64,000 nucleotides of DNA from Echinometra lucunter (GCA_029962745.1 CM057161.1:5668887-5732886), one strand, 5' to 3'; counted from the first letter of the stretch, positions 1-11,460 are shown. The notes: a model not told the origin generated them from the letters alone. Translations and numbers: made by a program.

Positions 1-789
1 GTCTAGCCATGCATGTAGCAGGAGAAAAATATATTCTTAAGAACACTTATGCAGTGAAACCTGTATATAAAAACTACCCAAAAGAGACAAGGAAAGGTGG
101 TCTTTATGAGCAGGTGGTCTTTATGGACAGGTTCTTTTGATACACGTTTCAGTGGGGGAAAAAAAAAAGTATTAAAGGGAAACCAAAATTGTGGTATTTA
201 TAAGACAGGTATTCTTTCTATACAGGTGATCACTAAAGCAGGTTTGACTGTAGTTTGAAACAGTACATTTGCTGTATTGTCTGTTCAGATAATTGCATTT
301 TGTACAATTGTGCCTTTTAAACCTTACCCATTTTATTTTGCATAGAAGGTTTTGCAAACATCTCTGCAATCACTAAATGCTCTCCAAAGCAGTTGAAATG
401 CCAGAGTTTGCTTTTTGGAGTAAGTCTTTGTTGGAAGTTTGCAAGTAATCATGATGTTGGGTAATCACATGTAAGTTATATTTAGATAAGACTATTCAAA
501 AAAGCTTCTATTCTTAATGAATGTAGAATGTATTGAAATTGGAATGATTATTTCCTACCCCAATTTTCTTTTCAGGCCGATTGTTTTGGACAGTTTCTCT
601 GAAAACTACAGGGTTTTTTAGCAAAAATTCATTATAACCTTTAAGTAAACCTATCCTATGACAATGCTTTTGTTGGTTCAAGCTTGGCTTCGACGCTGAA
701 ATGACAGCCCTCAAGGTGATGAAATCTAATACTAAGGCAATTTCACATTTGACATCTCTTCAAATTCAAAATATTCCCTTTCTCACCAG
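1..789. other. intron or upstream non-coding DNA
   Basis: No coding exon is visible. Short open frames here are AT-rich and have no protein-like composition. The stretch ends in a pyrimidine-rich tract and a CAG acceptor directly before the first recognised exon, so it is most likely an intron of the gene whose 5' part lies outside the window. Confidence 0.5.
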
Positions 790-940
790 CAGCAAGCTCC
801 CGAGGATTCCAGCTCACCAAGGTCAAATCATGATAGATCCAACCCTCCGGCGTATGGCGATAGAGGGCGGCATGCACCGTCTGCCCCTGCTAGGGATCGA
901 CGGGGCAGGATAAACCTCCCACAGCAGTTTCAAACAATAG
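790..940 (+). CDS. exon A of the PY-motif gene (phase 0 to 1)
   Basis: The acceptor is TTTCTCACCAG followed by CAG, giving tandem acceptors 3 nt apart at 789 and 792. The reading starts QQAPEDSSSPRSN and contains NPPAYGDRG, a PPxY motif. The donor is CAATAG|GTAACA. One base (G) is left over to complete the next codon. An overlapping frame with an ATG at 701 is a shadow. Confidence 0.7.
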
Positions 941-3900
941 GTAACATTTAAACCAGTACATATGTTACTTAAATTTTGCTCCTTCTTGGATCATTGGTCA
1001 GCCTTGATAAGATTCAGAAAGGCCCTTACATTTTAGTTGTTGTTCATACATAAGCCTACTTCCTTGAAATAGCCCCTTAAAGATTAGCAAGGAAGCTTGC
1101 CATAGGTAAATCATGATTGAATCTTCTACTGAGAGCTGGATGGTCAAAAATTTTGGTTTATTTCACCACACCTCAAAGTATCTGTTTTAAGGAAGGCATG
1201 CTGGGAGTACTTGCTTTTAATTTTTGCAGTCGATATTGTAAAGTTATTGATTTTATTAATATGTTGATTTGGAGGAGTAGGCATGCATCACTACTGTGGC
1301 AACTCAAGTTCCACTAATGATTGGCAAAGAGATTTTCAACATCATGACTACTGAATCTTGGATTTGAAAGTTCTTTGCCCTTAGGTTATCTCAACATTGA
1401 CCATCACTCAAATTTGTTTCATTATGTTTGTTTGGTTCCATGATTTGCATGGAAAATTGTTTCTTAGATTATGGACAGGTACATGAATGTTTTTTTGTTT
1501 TATTTTTTATGTTGTATTCAATCAATCAAATAAAATCATTTATATATACAAATTATTAAGGTATGACTTGTAATTAACAAAACAGACGATGTAGGACAAA
1601 ACAAAATAGATTCCACCACATGAAGCAGCCAAGTAGCTGAAGACATTTATGTTTTATATTTGCAAACTTCTTCATCTCTTGCGTATACTTTCCTGTCCTT
1701 TCTAGAATTTGATGCTGTTATGGATGCACCGGTACCAGGACCTGAAGTTGCTCCAGGTTCTACCAGCAAGCAGTCCCAATTCAGGAAGGAAGGTCCCTTT
1801 GAACAGAAACCTGTCAGTCTGGTAGAGACACACACATGGTAAGATTTAGGGTTCCATGACATTTGCTCTGGCGACAGTTATTCCCATGGAAATCTGCACG
1901 TTCAGCCAAACATAAAACCTACCCCCATCCTAACACTAACCTTAACCCTTATCCTCACATTATTCTGAACCAAATCCCCTGTCACAACCCTGTGCTCTAG
2001 CCCTATGTCTTCGGAGAAATTAAGACATGAGCAAATGTCGCAAGAGCAGATGTCATGTCACTGAGATTTAGTGACTAAAGAAACTAGTGATGTTCCCAGA
2101 GTCAGAGTCATATCTTTAATTTTTTTGTTTTCCAAGTTGCAATAACTGTTATAAGCTACTGAAATCCTTGCATCTGATTGGCTGAGAGCAAATTTGTCAT
2201 AGAAATATGGCAGTTGATACTGATAACAAGTTTTATGAAACAAAGTCCTGGGCCCCATAGCATAAAACTTACCATTGATGGTAACTTTTGCCATCAATGG
2301 TAATTTCCATGGAAACCTTGAATTTAATTGGCTGTTGAGCTCTGTTACCATGGTAATTACCATTGATGGCAGAGTTACCATCAGTGGTACGTTTTATGCA
2401 ACAGGACCCTGATGCTAAATAAAGTAGTAGTACCGGTAGTGGCGGTAGTACCAGCAATTATACTGAGAATTGTTAATTATTGATACTGTATCCTGGAGAA
2501 TCCACAAGAAATGGTAAATTGAACAATTATGAAAGAGTCCTTGTTGTAGTCCACACAACTCTTCATGTTGCATTCATATTACAACCCTCTGCCACACTAT
2601 TTTTGAGGAGGTGGATTTACCAGGATCTCCAGGGTTTATTTTACAGTTTCCAGTCTACAGGTGATTAATGGGTAAGTCCACCCTAGAAGTTTCACTATTC
2701 CAATAAAAGGAGATAAATTTGAACAGCATTTTAAAAAAAGAAATGAGCAAAATCGGTCAAAGAATAAGAAAATTACACTCATTTACATATGCGAGCAGCT
2801 CTCCATTCACTTTGTACATGAAATTTCACATTTTCTCAATTTTCTTGGAAGTTACACATTTTCTAACCCCCATAGTCAAAGTATATTATGTAAAAAGCAA
2901 TTCTGATGAACATACACTGACTATGGGGGTTAGAAAATGTGTAACTTCCAAGAAAATTGAGAAAATGTGAAATTTCATGTACAAAGTGAATGGAGAGCTG
3001 CTCGCATATGATGTCATCAGTGTTGCCAATTTGCAGAGCCGAGAGTAGTTTACTAGAAAATGAAATGAGTGTAATTTTCTTATTCTTTGATTGATTTTGC
3101 TCATTTCTTTTTTAAAATGCTGTTCAAATTTATCTCCTTTTATTGAAACAGTGAAATTTCTAGGGTGGACTTACCCTTTCAGGGATTACCAGGTAGCTGA
3201 TTATGCAAATCCTTTGTAATGCACAGTGGAAATTCTTTTGTCTATAGTTTCATATTATTGTGCTGATTGGCACTCTTTGCTAATAATGATAATAATAATA
3301 CTTGCTTCTTTTATAGCGCATGTCCTTATGCGCTTAAAAAAAATCAACGAAAAAAACAAAACAATGTATACCTAACATCTTCAATATTCTTAAATTGAAC
3401 TAGGAATACCTTTAGTAAGGTAATTTTTTTTTATATGAATTTAAGAAGTGCTACATGTACAATATGTTTTATCATTTTTGCTCTGTTCCAGGAAAACAAA
3501 GGACAATGCCTTTCCGACAGATCAACAGTGGAAAGAAGTACAGAAAAGAAAGAAAAAGAAGAAGACTTCGGTGAGGTCACTTTCACTTTAAAGATCACAA
3601 GATTAATAATACATTCGTATTTTTATGATTTTATCCTATGCTTGAAGGATGCCTTCTTCATCTGTAATTGGTCTTGCAAAAACTCTGTAATGTGTACTTG
3701 AGGGGACCATGATTATTTGCATGGAAATTTATTTTACTTACGTATCACAGACTGAGTTTTATTTGATCTCATGATCGCATATGAGGATGCTTAACAGTCA
3801 TGTAAATCAATTTATGTAATGTTAATGCATGAATCAGTTTGTCAGGTTTCACTGATTATAGTTTATGAATATCATGACAATGACAACCTCGAAATGCATG

Positions 3901-6900
3901 AAATATTTCTGACTTTCTTGGTATTCTTGAAATTATTTCCTTCTACTTATAGATACAGCTGGTTTATGGTATTTGATGTATTTTTTTTTTTTTAATGTTT
4001 GCTAATGTACATATTCCCATAATGTATTTATTACCAGTTGTCATTGATATTGAATTACATTGTAGTTTTGTATTTCTGTTGTCAGTTGACGTGAAGTGCC
4101 TTTAAAGAAATCTGTATTTCCTTTGTGTATTCTACATCCATGTTGCGGGCTTATATTTGTTTTTGATCTCTGTATTTTGTCACTTCCATTCTTTTTTGTT
4201 GGCTCTTTTTCTAGAGAGAATAAAATGTAATAAAAATAAGGAAATGACTAAATCAATGTTTTTGTTCATGACTTGTCAAAATGCCTAAAGCCCTTCTTGG
4301 CAGCTGGAACATGATAGCATAGTTTGAATTTCCATTTTTCCTGTGGATTGTGTGATTTCATCTTTTATTTATGGAGGATAAGTGATGGTGCCCCGGGGAC
4401 GACATCCTGATGGGGTTTCCCCTAAATCTGCACCCATTGGGGGTATCCTGGACTTGTTAAATGGGCCTGCTAATGCTGGCTGCTCCATCATGAGATATCT
4501 GTTTACTTCCCCAAAGTCTGATTGTGTTCCTGTTCCCGTCCGCTTCCCGAATCACGTCGCCTTAAGGCCTGGTGCATTGCATGGCAAAGCTGTTATTAAA
4601 TTTTTTTCAATATTTAACCCATAAATCTAGATAATATGAGTTGTTCTCGAATGCTCCTTGACTGCTCCTACCACAACCCAATTTTGTATGCTAGTGTTGC
4701 ATAGCTTTAGGGGAAAAATGATTTCTCTGGATACTAATTTGTTTGTAGAAAGAAAAAGGAAAAAAAAAACATGTTGTAAAAAATTGATAGTATTGAAAGT
4801 ACTTGTGTTTCTTTTGGAAAAGGGAATACAAGAATGTGTTTGCAGTAGTATTGAGGTTTTTTCACAGATGAAGGGGCAAATCCCTTGGCCTTTTTTTTTT
4901 AGTATTTAAATGAATGGTATTCCGAGGAGGTGAAACCAAATAAAAAGATAAATGCAAAGGCAAAATTATCTTTTGTGCCTCCTGGCAGCAAAAGTTGTGG
5001 ACCAATCAAATTCTTATACAGTTAGCTCAAAATATGATATCACACGTGGCGTGTGCAAAGGTTTTGACAAAGCATTGCTTCCTGAATAGAGCGTGCACCA
5101 AATGTGTCCAATCATCTTGAGTGAGGCAGTGCCATGTGTGAATACGAAAAAAGAAAAAAACCCTGGGGCTTTGCAGTTGGATGTGTGAATGAGCCTTTAG
5201 GAAAAGAGACGAGAATCTAAAGTAGTTCACATCTTTGGCTGATGCTTTACCACTAATGGTCTTACACGGAAAAAATAGATTTCTCCTTGCTCTGATTGCC
5301 AGGAAGTAATCCATGCAGCTGAAGAAAATCTTGATTGTTTGATTGCGTGCAAATCAAGTCTCGTGGGTCCATTTATTCTTGAATGATTTCATTCAGTATA
5401 CCTTGGCATCTTCCTTAGAGCATCCTGCCTTTGAAGTAGACAGACATGTTGGTGAGATGTTTAGCTTGCCCTGCGTGTGTATACAGCTGTGTACATCATG
5501 TTGTCAGTTTACTCATTAATGTATCAATCACGATCGTCACATGGTCATGAGTGTAGCGTACTCATTGCTTTCATCGACTGTTCCTGAATCGCGGTTGCAT
5601 CAGAGCCATCATTTAAAGCATTCATTAGATCATCAATCAATAATTTCTTTATCAACTGAGATCTTACCATTTTATTGTGTGCCTGGCAGAAGGATGTTAG
5701 TGGATTGGAGGGGCGAGGTGGGGGGGGGGGGAGGGGGCAATAGATGTACATGTCAAGAAAACTCGATATGAAACATAAACATGAGGCAATTTGACTTTGC
5801 TTTCACTATTTTTACCCGTGTGATTGTAATCAGCATATTCCTTAATTTTTCTTAGTGATATAACTACATCAGAATAAAAACAAATTTGTGGAAAGTGGGC
5901 AAAAATTCGTGTTTACATCCTTTTTGCAGCAAAATTTCATTGATTGTACTCGGTCATATGCAGTATGCAGGAGCATTTGTGTAAACATTAGTTCAGATAC
6001 AGTGATCTGTGTAATGAATAGAAAATGAGATATCCCTTGTAAAAAAATATACCGTGGGTACCATGGTCATTTGACAAAATTACCATCAAATCATGGTAAT
6101 TTGATGGTGCTTGCATGGTACTTGTTCTGCAGGGATGGTTTGTGATGTGCAGCAGGCGTAATAAATGTGTTGATTCGCTTTTTTTTTTTGCAGTCGTTCC
6201 TGAATACAGACACCCAGGATCGGATAGGAGTACAGCGAGCCATCTATGGTGCAAGGGATTGGGACAACCGCGCTCCACCAGATTATGTCAAGTCTCAAAA
6301 AGCTCTCAGGAAACTTTCACAGACACCAAGTTCTGATAAGGTGGGAACTTGAGCCTTATTCGTAGGGACTGAAATATATTATTGTTTAACAACAATCATG
6401 TTGAAAAGTTAAAGATCTCAATATGATACAAATACATTAAAGATTTCTACATCTTTATATACTATATAATTATCCTGTTCCCTCAGTTGTATCGCTATCT
6501 GCATTTACAGTTCACAGCCCCACCTCCTTTTGAAAGTAAAAGAGCCTTCCCTTTTTCTAGCCTTGAGATAGTGAAGAAGGATAATGATAAATGAAATTTA
6601 TCAATTAATAACAATAATGGTGAACATTTATGGAGGGCATGCACCATCCAAGGACGCTCAAGGCGCTAGCCCAGTAAGAGTTCCCTTCTTTCATTGCAAT
6701 TCACTTGATAACATGAGAAAGATGAACCATGTCTTATATCTGTCTTCAGTCTAATGCTGCCATAAGAATAAGAAGGAAAAAAAAAATAGAAATGAGAATC
6801 AGTTGTAGTATTGCGAAAAAAGTGTGCTAGACTTCCAATCTCATTCTATGTTTGATAGTCTCCCTTTATTTTTTTTTTAATGGTATAGCAGATGTCTCGG

Positions 6901-7236
6901 CTTCAGCCTCTGGCCAAGCAACTGCCTCAACTCTCCCAGCAGAGGTTATCCCCGCCTACACTGCCCTCATCATCCCGTCTCCATGGAGACGAAACGGACG
7001 GTCACAGATATCATCACCACGCCCACCATCATCACTCCAAATCAGAGCCGGACCCCAGGGTAGACATCTTTACCTCACACGCCCCCCTTAGGCCCATCAC
7101 CCCAGGGAACGCTCTGGAGGCTCCCCACCCTGGGGAGTCCTCGGAGCTGCCCACGTACAGCCAGGCGGTTAGCAGAGGCACCAGACCGAACACTAGGGGT
7201 TCTGAGGTTCGTGTGGTGAAGGAGACATCGATATGA
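790..7236 (+). CDS. 3' part of a five-exon gene encoding a basic, proline-rich tail with PY motifs
   Basis: I do not recognise this gene. Five exons, each with AG/GT borders, join with matching phases (0-1, 1-2, 2-0, 0-0, 0-stop) into 285 codons and a stop: 151+133+79+147+348 nt. Such agreement is unlikely by chance. The peptide has no visible membrane segment or globular domain and looks disordered. It has PPAY in the first exon, PPDY in the fourth and LPTY in the last, all of the PPxY/LPxY type bound by WW domains (NEDD4-like ligases, YAP-like proteins). It also has a lysine-rich stretch at the end of exon 3 and a histidine-rich patch (HRYHHHAHHHH) in the last exon. A cytoplasmic tail of a membrane protein or an adaptor are both possible. 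The 5' exons lie before position 1, so the N-terminal domain is unknown. Confidence 0.75.
941..1705 (+). other. intron A-B
   Basis: Starts GTAACA and ends TTTCTAG. It is AT-rich, with no repeat or RNA gene recognised. Confidence 0.6.
1706..1838 (+). CDS. exon B of the PY-motif gene (phase 1 to 2)
   Basis: The acceptor is TCCTTTCTAG and the donor is ACATG|GTAAGA. It reads EFDAVMDAPVPGPEVAPG and continues as a proline/glutamine/serine-rich stretch to VETHTW. The split W codon (TG|G) is completed exactly by the first base of the next exon. Confidence 0.75.
2125..2252. repeat. short foldback element, CTGATTGGCTGAGAGCAAA family
   Basis: It contains CTACTGAAATCCTTGCATCT and GATTGGCTGAGAGCAAA, followed by GATAACAAGTTTTATGAAAC. 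Relatives lie at 24721-24960 and 57136-57277. The left arm is degraded here, while in the other copies it is the inverted complement (TTTCATAAAACGTGTTATC). It is probably a non-autonomous DNA element (MITE). Confidence 0.6.
2246..2411. repeat. foldback element, TTACCATTGATGG family
   Basis: Outer arms are CAGG/CCTG-type ends with CATAAAACTTACC on the left and GGTACGTTTTATG on the right. Inside, TTACCATTGATGGTAA-like palindromes recur three times. It directly abuts the previous foldback, and the two may share the CCTGGG boundary. Confidence 0.6.
2670..3176. repeat. large inverted repeat (foldback/MITE), about 507 bp
   Basis: The left arm starts GGGTAAGTCCACCCTAGAA and the right arm ends with its complement, TTCTAGGGTGGACTTACCC. 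The arms are more than 200 nt each and nearly identical (for example CTATGGGGGTTAGAAAATGT at about 2923 against its complement near 2870), with a loop at about 2887-2914. The right arm has an extra segment of about 50 nt (3010-3062). No clear target duplication was seen. As intronic RNA it could form a long hairpin. Confidence 0.8.
3492..3570 (+). CDS. exon C of the PY-motif gene, lysine-rich (phase 2 to 0)
   Basis: The acceptor is CTGTTCCAG and the donor is CTTCG|GTGAGG. It reads KTKDNAFPTDQQWKEVQ and then KRKKKKKTS. The basic cluster could be a nuclear-localisation or membrane-proximal signal; the sequence alone does not decide. Confidence 0.7.
3571..6193 (+). other. intron C-D
   Basis: Starts GTGAGG and ends TTTTTGCAG. 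It has a GC-richer patch at 4382-4600 with an 80-codon open frame, but no convincing splice sites fit the gene's phase. There is a poly-G run at 5719-5730 and a small ACCATGG-centred inverted repeat at about 6057-6122. No RNA gene was seen. Confidence 0.55.
6194..6340 (+). CDS. exon D of the PY-motif gene (49 codons, phase 0 to 0)
   Basis: The acceptor is a long T tract followed by GCAG and the donor is GATAAG|GTGGGA. The peptide contains YGARDWDNRAPPDYVKSQ, with a PPDY motif, and ends LSQTPSSDK. An exon of exactly 49 codons with phase 0 on both sides can be skipped without shifting the frame. Confidence 0.75.
6341..6888 (+). other. intron D-E with a SINE-like tail
   Basis: Starts GTGGGA and ends GGTATAG. 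At 6600-6672 an AATAACAATAATGG stretch is followed by a segment ending CTCAAGGCGCTAG, which matches the GCGC-type repeat seen at 3315, 8660, 35090 and 53320. Confidence 0.55.
6889..7236 (+). CDS. last exon of the PY-motif gene with stop codon
   Basis: The acceptor TGGTATAG is followed by CAG, a second tandem NAGNAG acceptor (6888 or 6891), so a Q may be included or omitted. The peptide is rich in P, S, Q and H. It holds HRYHHHAHHHH and SSELPTYSQAV (LPxY) and ends VVKETSI with TGA at 7234-7236. The last codons already lie in the first 132-bp tandem copy. GC content is clearly higher than in the introns. Confidence 0.75.
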   Translation, partial: QMSRLQPLAKQLPQLSQQRLSPPTLPSSSRLHGDETDGHRYHHHAHHHHSKSEPDPRVDIFTSHAPLRPITPGNALEAPHPGESSELPTYSQAVSRGTRPNTRGSEVRVVKETSI

Positions 7237-7620
7237 AATGCCCACTTTGCGCATGTACGTGAACATGTTTCATTCGTAGGCCACTTTAACAACGACGATT
7301 TAAGCGTGCTCCAAGCTGGACTGCGATCAAGCATGAAGATATAGCTACGCTTGGAAGACATCAATATGAAATGTCCACTCTGCGCATGTATGTGAACATG
7401 TTTCCTTCGTAGGCCACTTTCACACTTAAGTTTAAGCATGCTCCAAGCTGGATTGCCATCAAGCATGAAGACACAGCTGCGCTGGGAAGACATCAATATG
7501 AAATGTCCACTCTGCGCATGTATGTGAACATGTTTCCTTCGTAGGCCACTTTCACACTTAAGTTTAAGCATGCTCCAAGCTGGATTGCCATCAAGCATGA
7601 AGACACAGCTGCACTGGGCA
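7224..7620. repeat. three tandem copies of a 132-bp unit spanning the stop codon
   Basis: Units start with GACATCRATATGAAATG at 7224, 7357 and 7489 (spacing 133 and 132). Copies 2 and 3 are nearly identical; copy 1 has diverged. The gene's stop codon TGA lies in copy 1, so the last four codons come from repeat sequence and the rest forms the start of the 3' UTR. Because 132 is 44x3, the opposite strand stays open through all copies with a 44-residue repeat. I regard that as a by-product. Confidence 0.9.
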
Positions 7621-8620
7621 GTGTTCCATCAGACCACCCCCAAGAGGCAGAGACAGTTTCCTACTGAGAAGGACATTTTTTAAACTTATTGACTCTACAC
7701 TACCCTACCAGATCATTGTTGAGCCAGAATATCCCCTTACCTCCCTCCTACCCAGATTGTCTAGAAACACAGTATTAGGCTTGTTATAAATGTGCTCTAT
7801 TATTATTATTATTATTATTATTGTTACATGTATGTCTGAAGGCCAACAGGATGACCCGCTTGAGTGTTCTTCATGATTACTGTTAGTGAAAACACTCCTG
7901 TTTCCCGGTATAAATGGGGTGCAACATTACCAGTACATCTATACCATGCTTCTGTACTTCCACGCATTGGTAATCCTACCAAAGAGTCCACCCATAGAAC
8001 TGAGTTGAACCGGTGTCCTCTGCTGGAAAATATTGTATCTTTCTAGAATTTGTACAAACTTTGTAACAAAGGCCCCAAATTCCTTTACCCCTTGGTGTAG
8101 ACTACCATAAGTATAGTATATTTGTGTCCAGCCCAATGAATAGGCAGCTGGTGCTTGAACACTTAGTTTTGTAGTCCACGGAAAAGATGAACATCATTCT
8201 TTTGACCAAAGCTCAAATTAAAGTCTCGTTCATGAGGTTTGATCTGTTATGGTGAGTCAGTGAATAGTTGGCCAAATATTCTATATGGTTCCGGAAACTC
8301 TGAATCCATTTTGAAGTCTCATGAAATATGCTTCTTTGTTTAACAAATTGGCAACTCCACAGTGTCAAGTAGAGCAGTCTCTATCATTGTAGTATTTCAT
8401 ACATGTAAAAATGTTGTTTCATATGTTTGAATATCCCCCCCCGTTTTAAGCGGTATTGTTTAGAAATCAGGGTAGTGCGATAATGCGTCATTAAGAATTG
8501 TAGGAAATAAACTTCCATTTGAATGAAGAAAAAAAATTGTAGTGAATTTTCCAACATGTTGCATCTAGGAATGGCATATGGCTGACAGGACCCAGCTCTT
8601 CCTGGAATGATCTGGTTTAA
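7621..8620. other. probable 3' UTR and downstream DNA
   Basis: Contains a TTA microsatellite at 7797-7823 and an AATAAA at about 8506-8511 that could be a polyadenylation signal for the upstream gene. The true 3' end cannot be placed. No other gene was seen. Confidence 0.4.
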
Positions 8621-8990
8621 TGATAATAATAATAATAATTCATATGATTTATAATGCACAAATCCACTCTGTAGAGTGCTGTAGGCACAGTGTAAGATAT
8701 AAAGAAGTGAAAGTAGAGAGTAGAAATATAAGAAAAAAATATGAAAATCAGTGGGAAGTATTAAACAAGTAAGTTTTTAGGCAGTTTTTGAATGAGTCCA
8801 GAGAACTGCAGTTCCTCATATCTAAAGGTAGATTATTCCATAGAGCAGGACCAGCGTGGGCAAAAGCTCATTCCCACCAGGTTTTAGCAGATTTTGGGAC
8901 AGCAAGGGAACCAGAATTAGATGAACGTAAAGATCTGGCAGGAGTGTATTTGTGAACTAGACTTAGGTTATAGTGAGGTGCTGAACTAGG
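8621..8990. repeat. interspersed repeat with AAT head and degenerate coding-like body
   Basis: Starts with an AAT microsatellite and AATCCACTCTGTAGAGTGCT, the same phrase as at 53300-53330. It continues into a segment (about 8760-8960) that reads like a mutated coding remnant. It is probably a composite SINE-like or retroposon fragment. The family name is unknown to me. Confidence 0.45.
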
Positions 8991-11279
8991 TTTGAACTAG
9001 ATCAAAGAAAATGACTGCCAAGAAGATCCAAACAATATGTTCAAATAATCTCTGAACAAGGTAGTTTCAACAACTTGATTAGCAAAACAAAACCTATTAT
9101 TACAGACCAATATAACCCCTTGAAAAACAAGTTCAAAACATTTAATGGGACATGCTACTCTTTTTACTTGTGATATTCTTATATTTTTATACATATGTGA
9201 ATGTAAATATATTACTATTTTCCTTGTGGTCCAGTGCCTTGCCCTAAGTCTCTCCTCTTTAACTTAAAGATATTTATGTATTGGCGAATTGTTTATTTTG
9301 TATTTTTTGTATATGGATATATTATCTGTATTGTGTGATTTTCCAGGTTTTGTAAAAATATTATGTGAAATATTGCCCTATGGTGCCTTGTAAAGTTGTA
9401 TGTAGCGAATGTATTCCTCCTATATTTGTAAAAGTCACTGAATTAGTGCTTTCATTAGAGAATAATCTGTTTTTCATGGATGTAATTCTTGAATTAGTTA
9501 ATTTATTCTTGCTAGAACCACCGAACCTCTGCATGAATTTGCCATACTTGTAAATTTTCACTCTGATAATATTGGTGTTTGTGTTAAAGGAAGTCCATAT
9601 AAACCTGTTGCATAGCCAATCTATCATAGCCGTAGAAAAAACAATTTGAAAGGTATGTATAATTGAAGGAGATAAGCAATGTCTAATTTTGTTAAGCTTG
9701 ATAGAATATGATTCTTTATTCCCCTTCACTGCCCTTTATATGAGAGGAGAAAGTTTACTAGAAGAGGTTAAAACAACAATACCAGTCTTCCCAAGGAATA
9801 CAAATCGTAGCTTCTTCTTTATCCGATAATTATCATTTTTGATTCATTATATGTCTCTATCTGGTGAAATCGTGATCACAATTTGAGTAAAGGAAACTCC
9901 GGCATTTTTTTTAGTGTTCACATACTGCACCGAGTGTGGTAATGAGATGTGCATCAACGCATCAACTCCAAATGAAAGAGAGTTTTGCCGAAAGTTGTGC
10001 AGACAAACTTGTGATGCCTTATTTTGCGCTAATATTACAAGAATTTGATCGGTCCACATCTTTTTGCCACCGGGGGGCAATTTACTTTTTTTCGCTGCCT
10101 CATATTCCATTCATTTGAGCATTAAAAATGTGAGAGTTTATCATGGGGGTTTTCCGCTCCATATGTAAACAAGCCTTTATGAGAAGGGAGGTATACCGAC
10201 TGGCAGAAATAAAGATGCTTTAATATTGCTGTTTTAATATGTAGATGATATTGACTATTCATTCTTAATAGATCATTATTAAATGTAGTAACCACAAGAA
10301 AAGGTCTATTCTGAGTCGTAGACAAGGCAGAAACAAAGTGGGGGGGGAGGGGATAATGCAAGAAAAAAAAAGGTTTATTCTGAGTTGTAGACAAGGCTAG
10401 AATGAAGTGAAGGGGGGGGGGGGGGAGGATAGTGACCTTGAAATGAAATGTTCTCAAGTCCTCAATCTCCATTCAACGATGCTCCTTAGTAACCTTGAAA
10501 TGAAATGTTCTCAAGTCCTTGCATGCCTTCATGGCTAGTAGTTGAATACCTCCAATACCTGAAAAAGCCTTCAAATGTGACTTTTAGACAAGGCTAAAAA
10601 ACTAAAAGAAAAAAAGTTGGGGGGGGGGGGAGGAATAACTGCCAGATGCCTGCCATGTTATACCCCTTGGTGAGGTTTGAATAAAATGGTCTGAAGGCAT
10701 GTCTTACCCCCATGAGAGATGAATGTCTCCAAATTCCTTCTCTCCAATGGCTTCCATCATGGAAAAGCATTATACCTCCTCTACTGATCAATCAAGTGGG
10801 TCTTTCCTCTCTCGCTCCAAGGGAAAGCAACGACGAACCTTTCCTCTATCCCTGATGTGAGATAGCATCCTCAGGCACCATCTATGCTAGATCACTTGAC
10901 AAATGAAGAATCACTTCACGGCACTCTCTGTCTCTCATGATTCCTTAAAATAAAGGTCACGTTGGGTTTTGACTACGATAATGCCAGAAGCAATAAGACA
11001 AGACCTCATGTAAATGCATGTGCTCTTTCACCCTGGCTAAATTTTCTTTTTGCTCTTTTTTTTTATCTTGTGGGAACTTGATGTATGATGCTGTTGTATG
11101 AATACACATAAATACTGTTTCTCAAAAGTGATATGGAGGAAGAAATTGATGTAAAGGGTACGACTAACCTCTTTCCATGTATTAACTTGTTGACTACTGA
11201 ATTCATACATTACCATACATTTAATACAAGGCAACTCTGTTGCGGTAGCCAGTGGGTAACTCATGGATAACTTGAAGTA
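8991..11279. other. non-coding stretch with short tandem duplications
   Basis: No gene was recognised. At about 10300-10640 a TTTATTCTGAGTYGTAGACA unit followed by poly-G recurs at 10300 and 10370, and CCTTGAAATGAAATGTTCTC recurs at 10435 and 10493. Poly-G runs lie at 10339, 10411 and 10619. Confidence 0.5.
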
Positions 11280-11460
11280 CAGGCAAACCTTGTTATAACA
11301 AACTCCTCCGGACCAAGAAAATCACCTCTTTATATCGAAACCTCGTTATATCAGGGCTACAAAAACAATAAAATGCAAAGAAGTGGGACTGGCCAAATTG
11401 TGTTGTTTTAACGAGAGTTTGTTGGAGTTGTTCTTTATAAGGAGGTTCCACTGACCTTGA
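11280..11460. repeat. interspersed repeat with CTCGTTATAT / GAGGTTCCACTG ends
   Basis: Contains AACCTTGTTATAACAAACTC, AACCTCGTTATATCAGGGCT and a right end GAGGTTCCACTG. Relatives are at about 44858-45055 and 55935-56110. The ends are roughly inverted complements, suggesting a foldback element. Confidence 0.5.

Larger units (their letters stand above)
1839..3491 (+). other. intron B-C, carrying three foldback repeats
   Basis: Starts GTAAGA and ends TTCCAG. It contains the inverted-repeat elements listed separately (2125-2250, 2246-2411, 2670-3176) and an AAT-rich segment at about 3286-3340 next to TATAGCGC, the typical end of a local SINE-like repeat. A degenerate CTAACCY-like stretch lies at 1925-1960. 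Confidence 0.6.

Noticed and set aside
1921..1965. Telomere-like CTAACC repeats
   Set aside because: Only a few degenerate units within an intron; not a regular array.
4382..4624. Extra exon of the PY-motif gene in intron C-D
   Set aside because: GC-richer and open for 80 codons, but flanking splice sites and phase do not fit and exons C and D already join in frame.
7032..7598. 188-codon minus-strand frame with a 44-residue repeat
   Set aside because: It is explained by the 132-bp tandem unit being a multiple of three opposite the real last exon.
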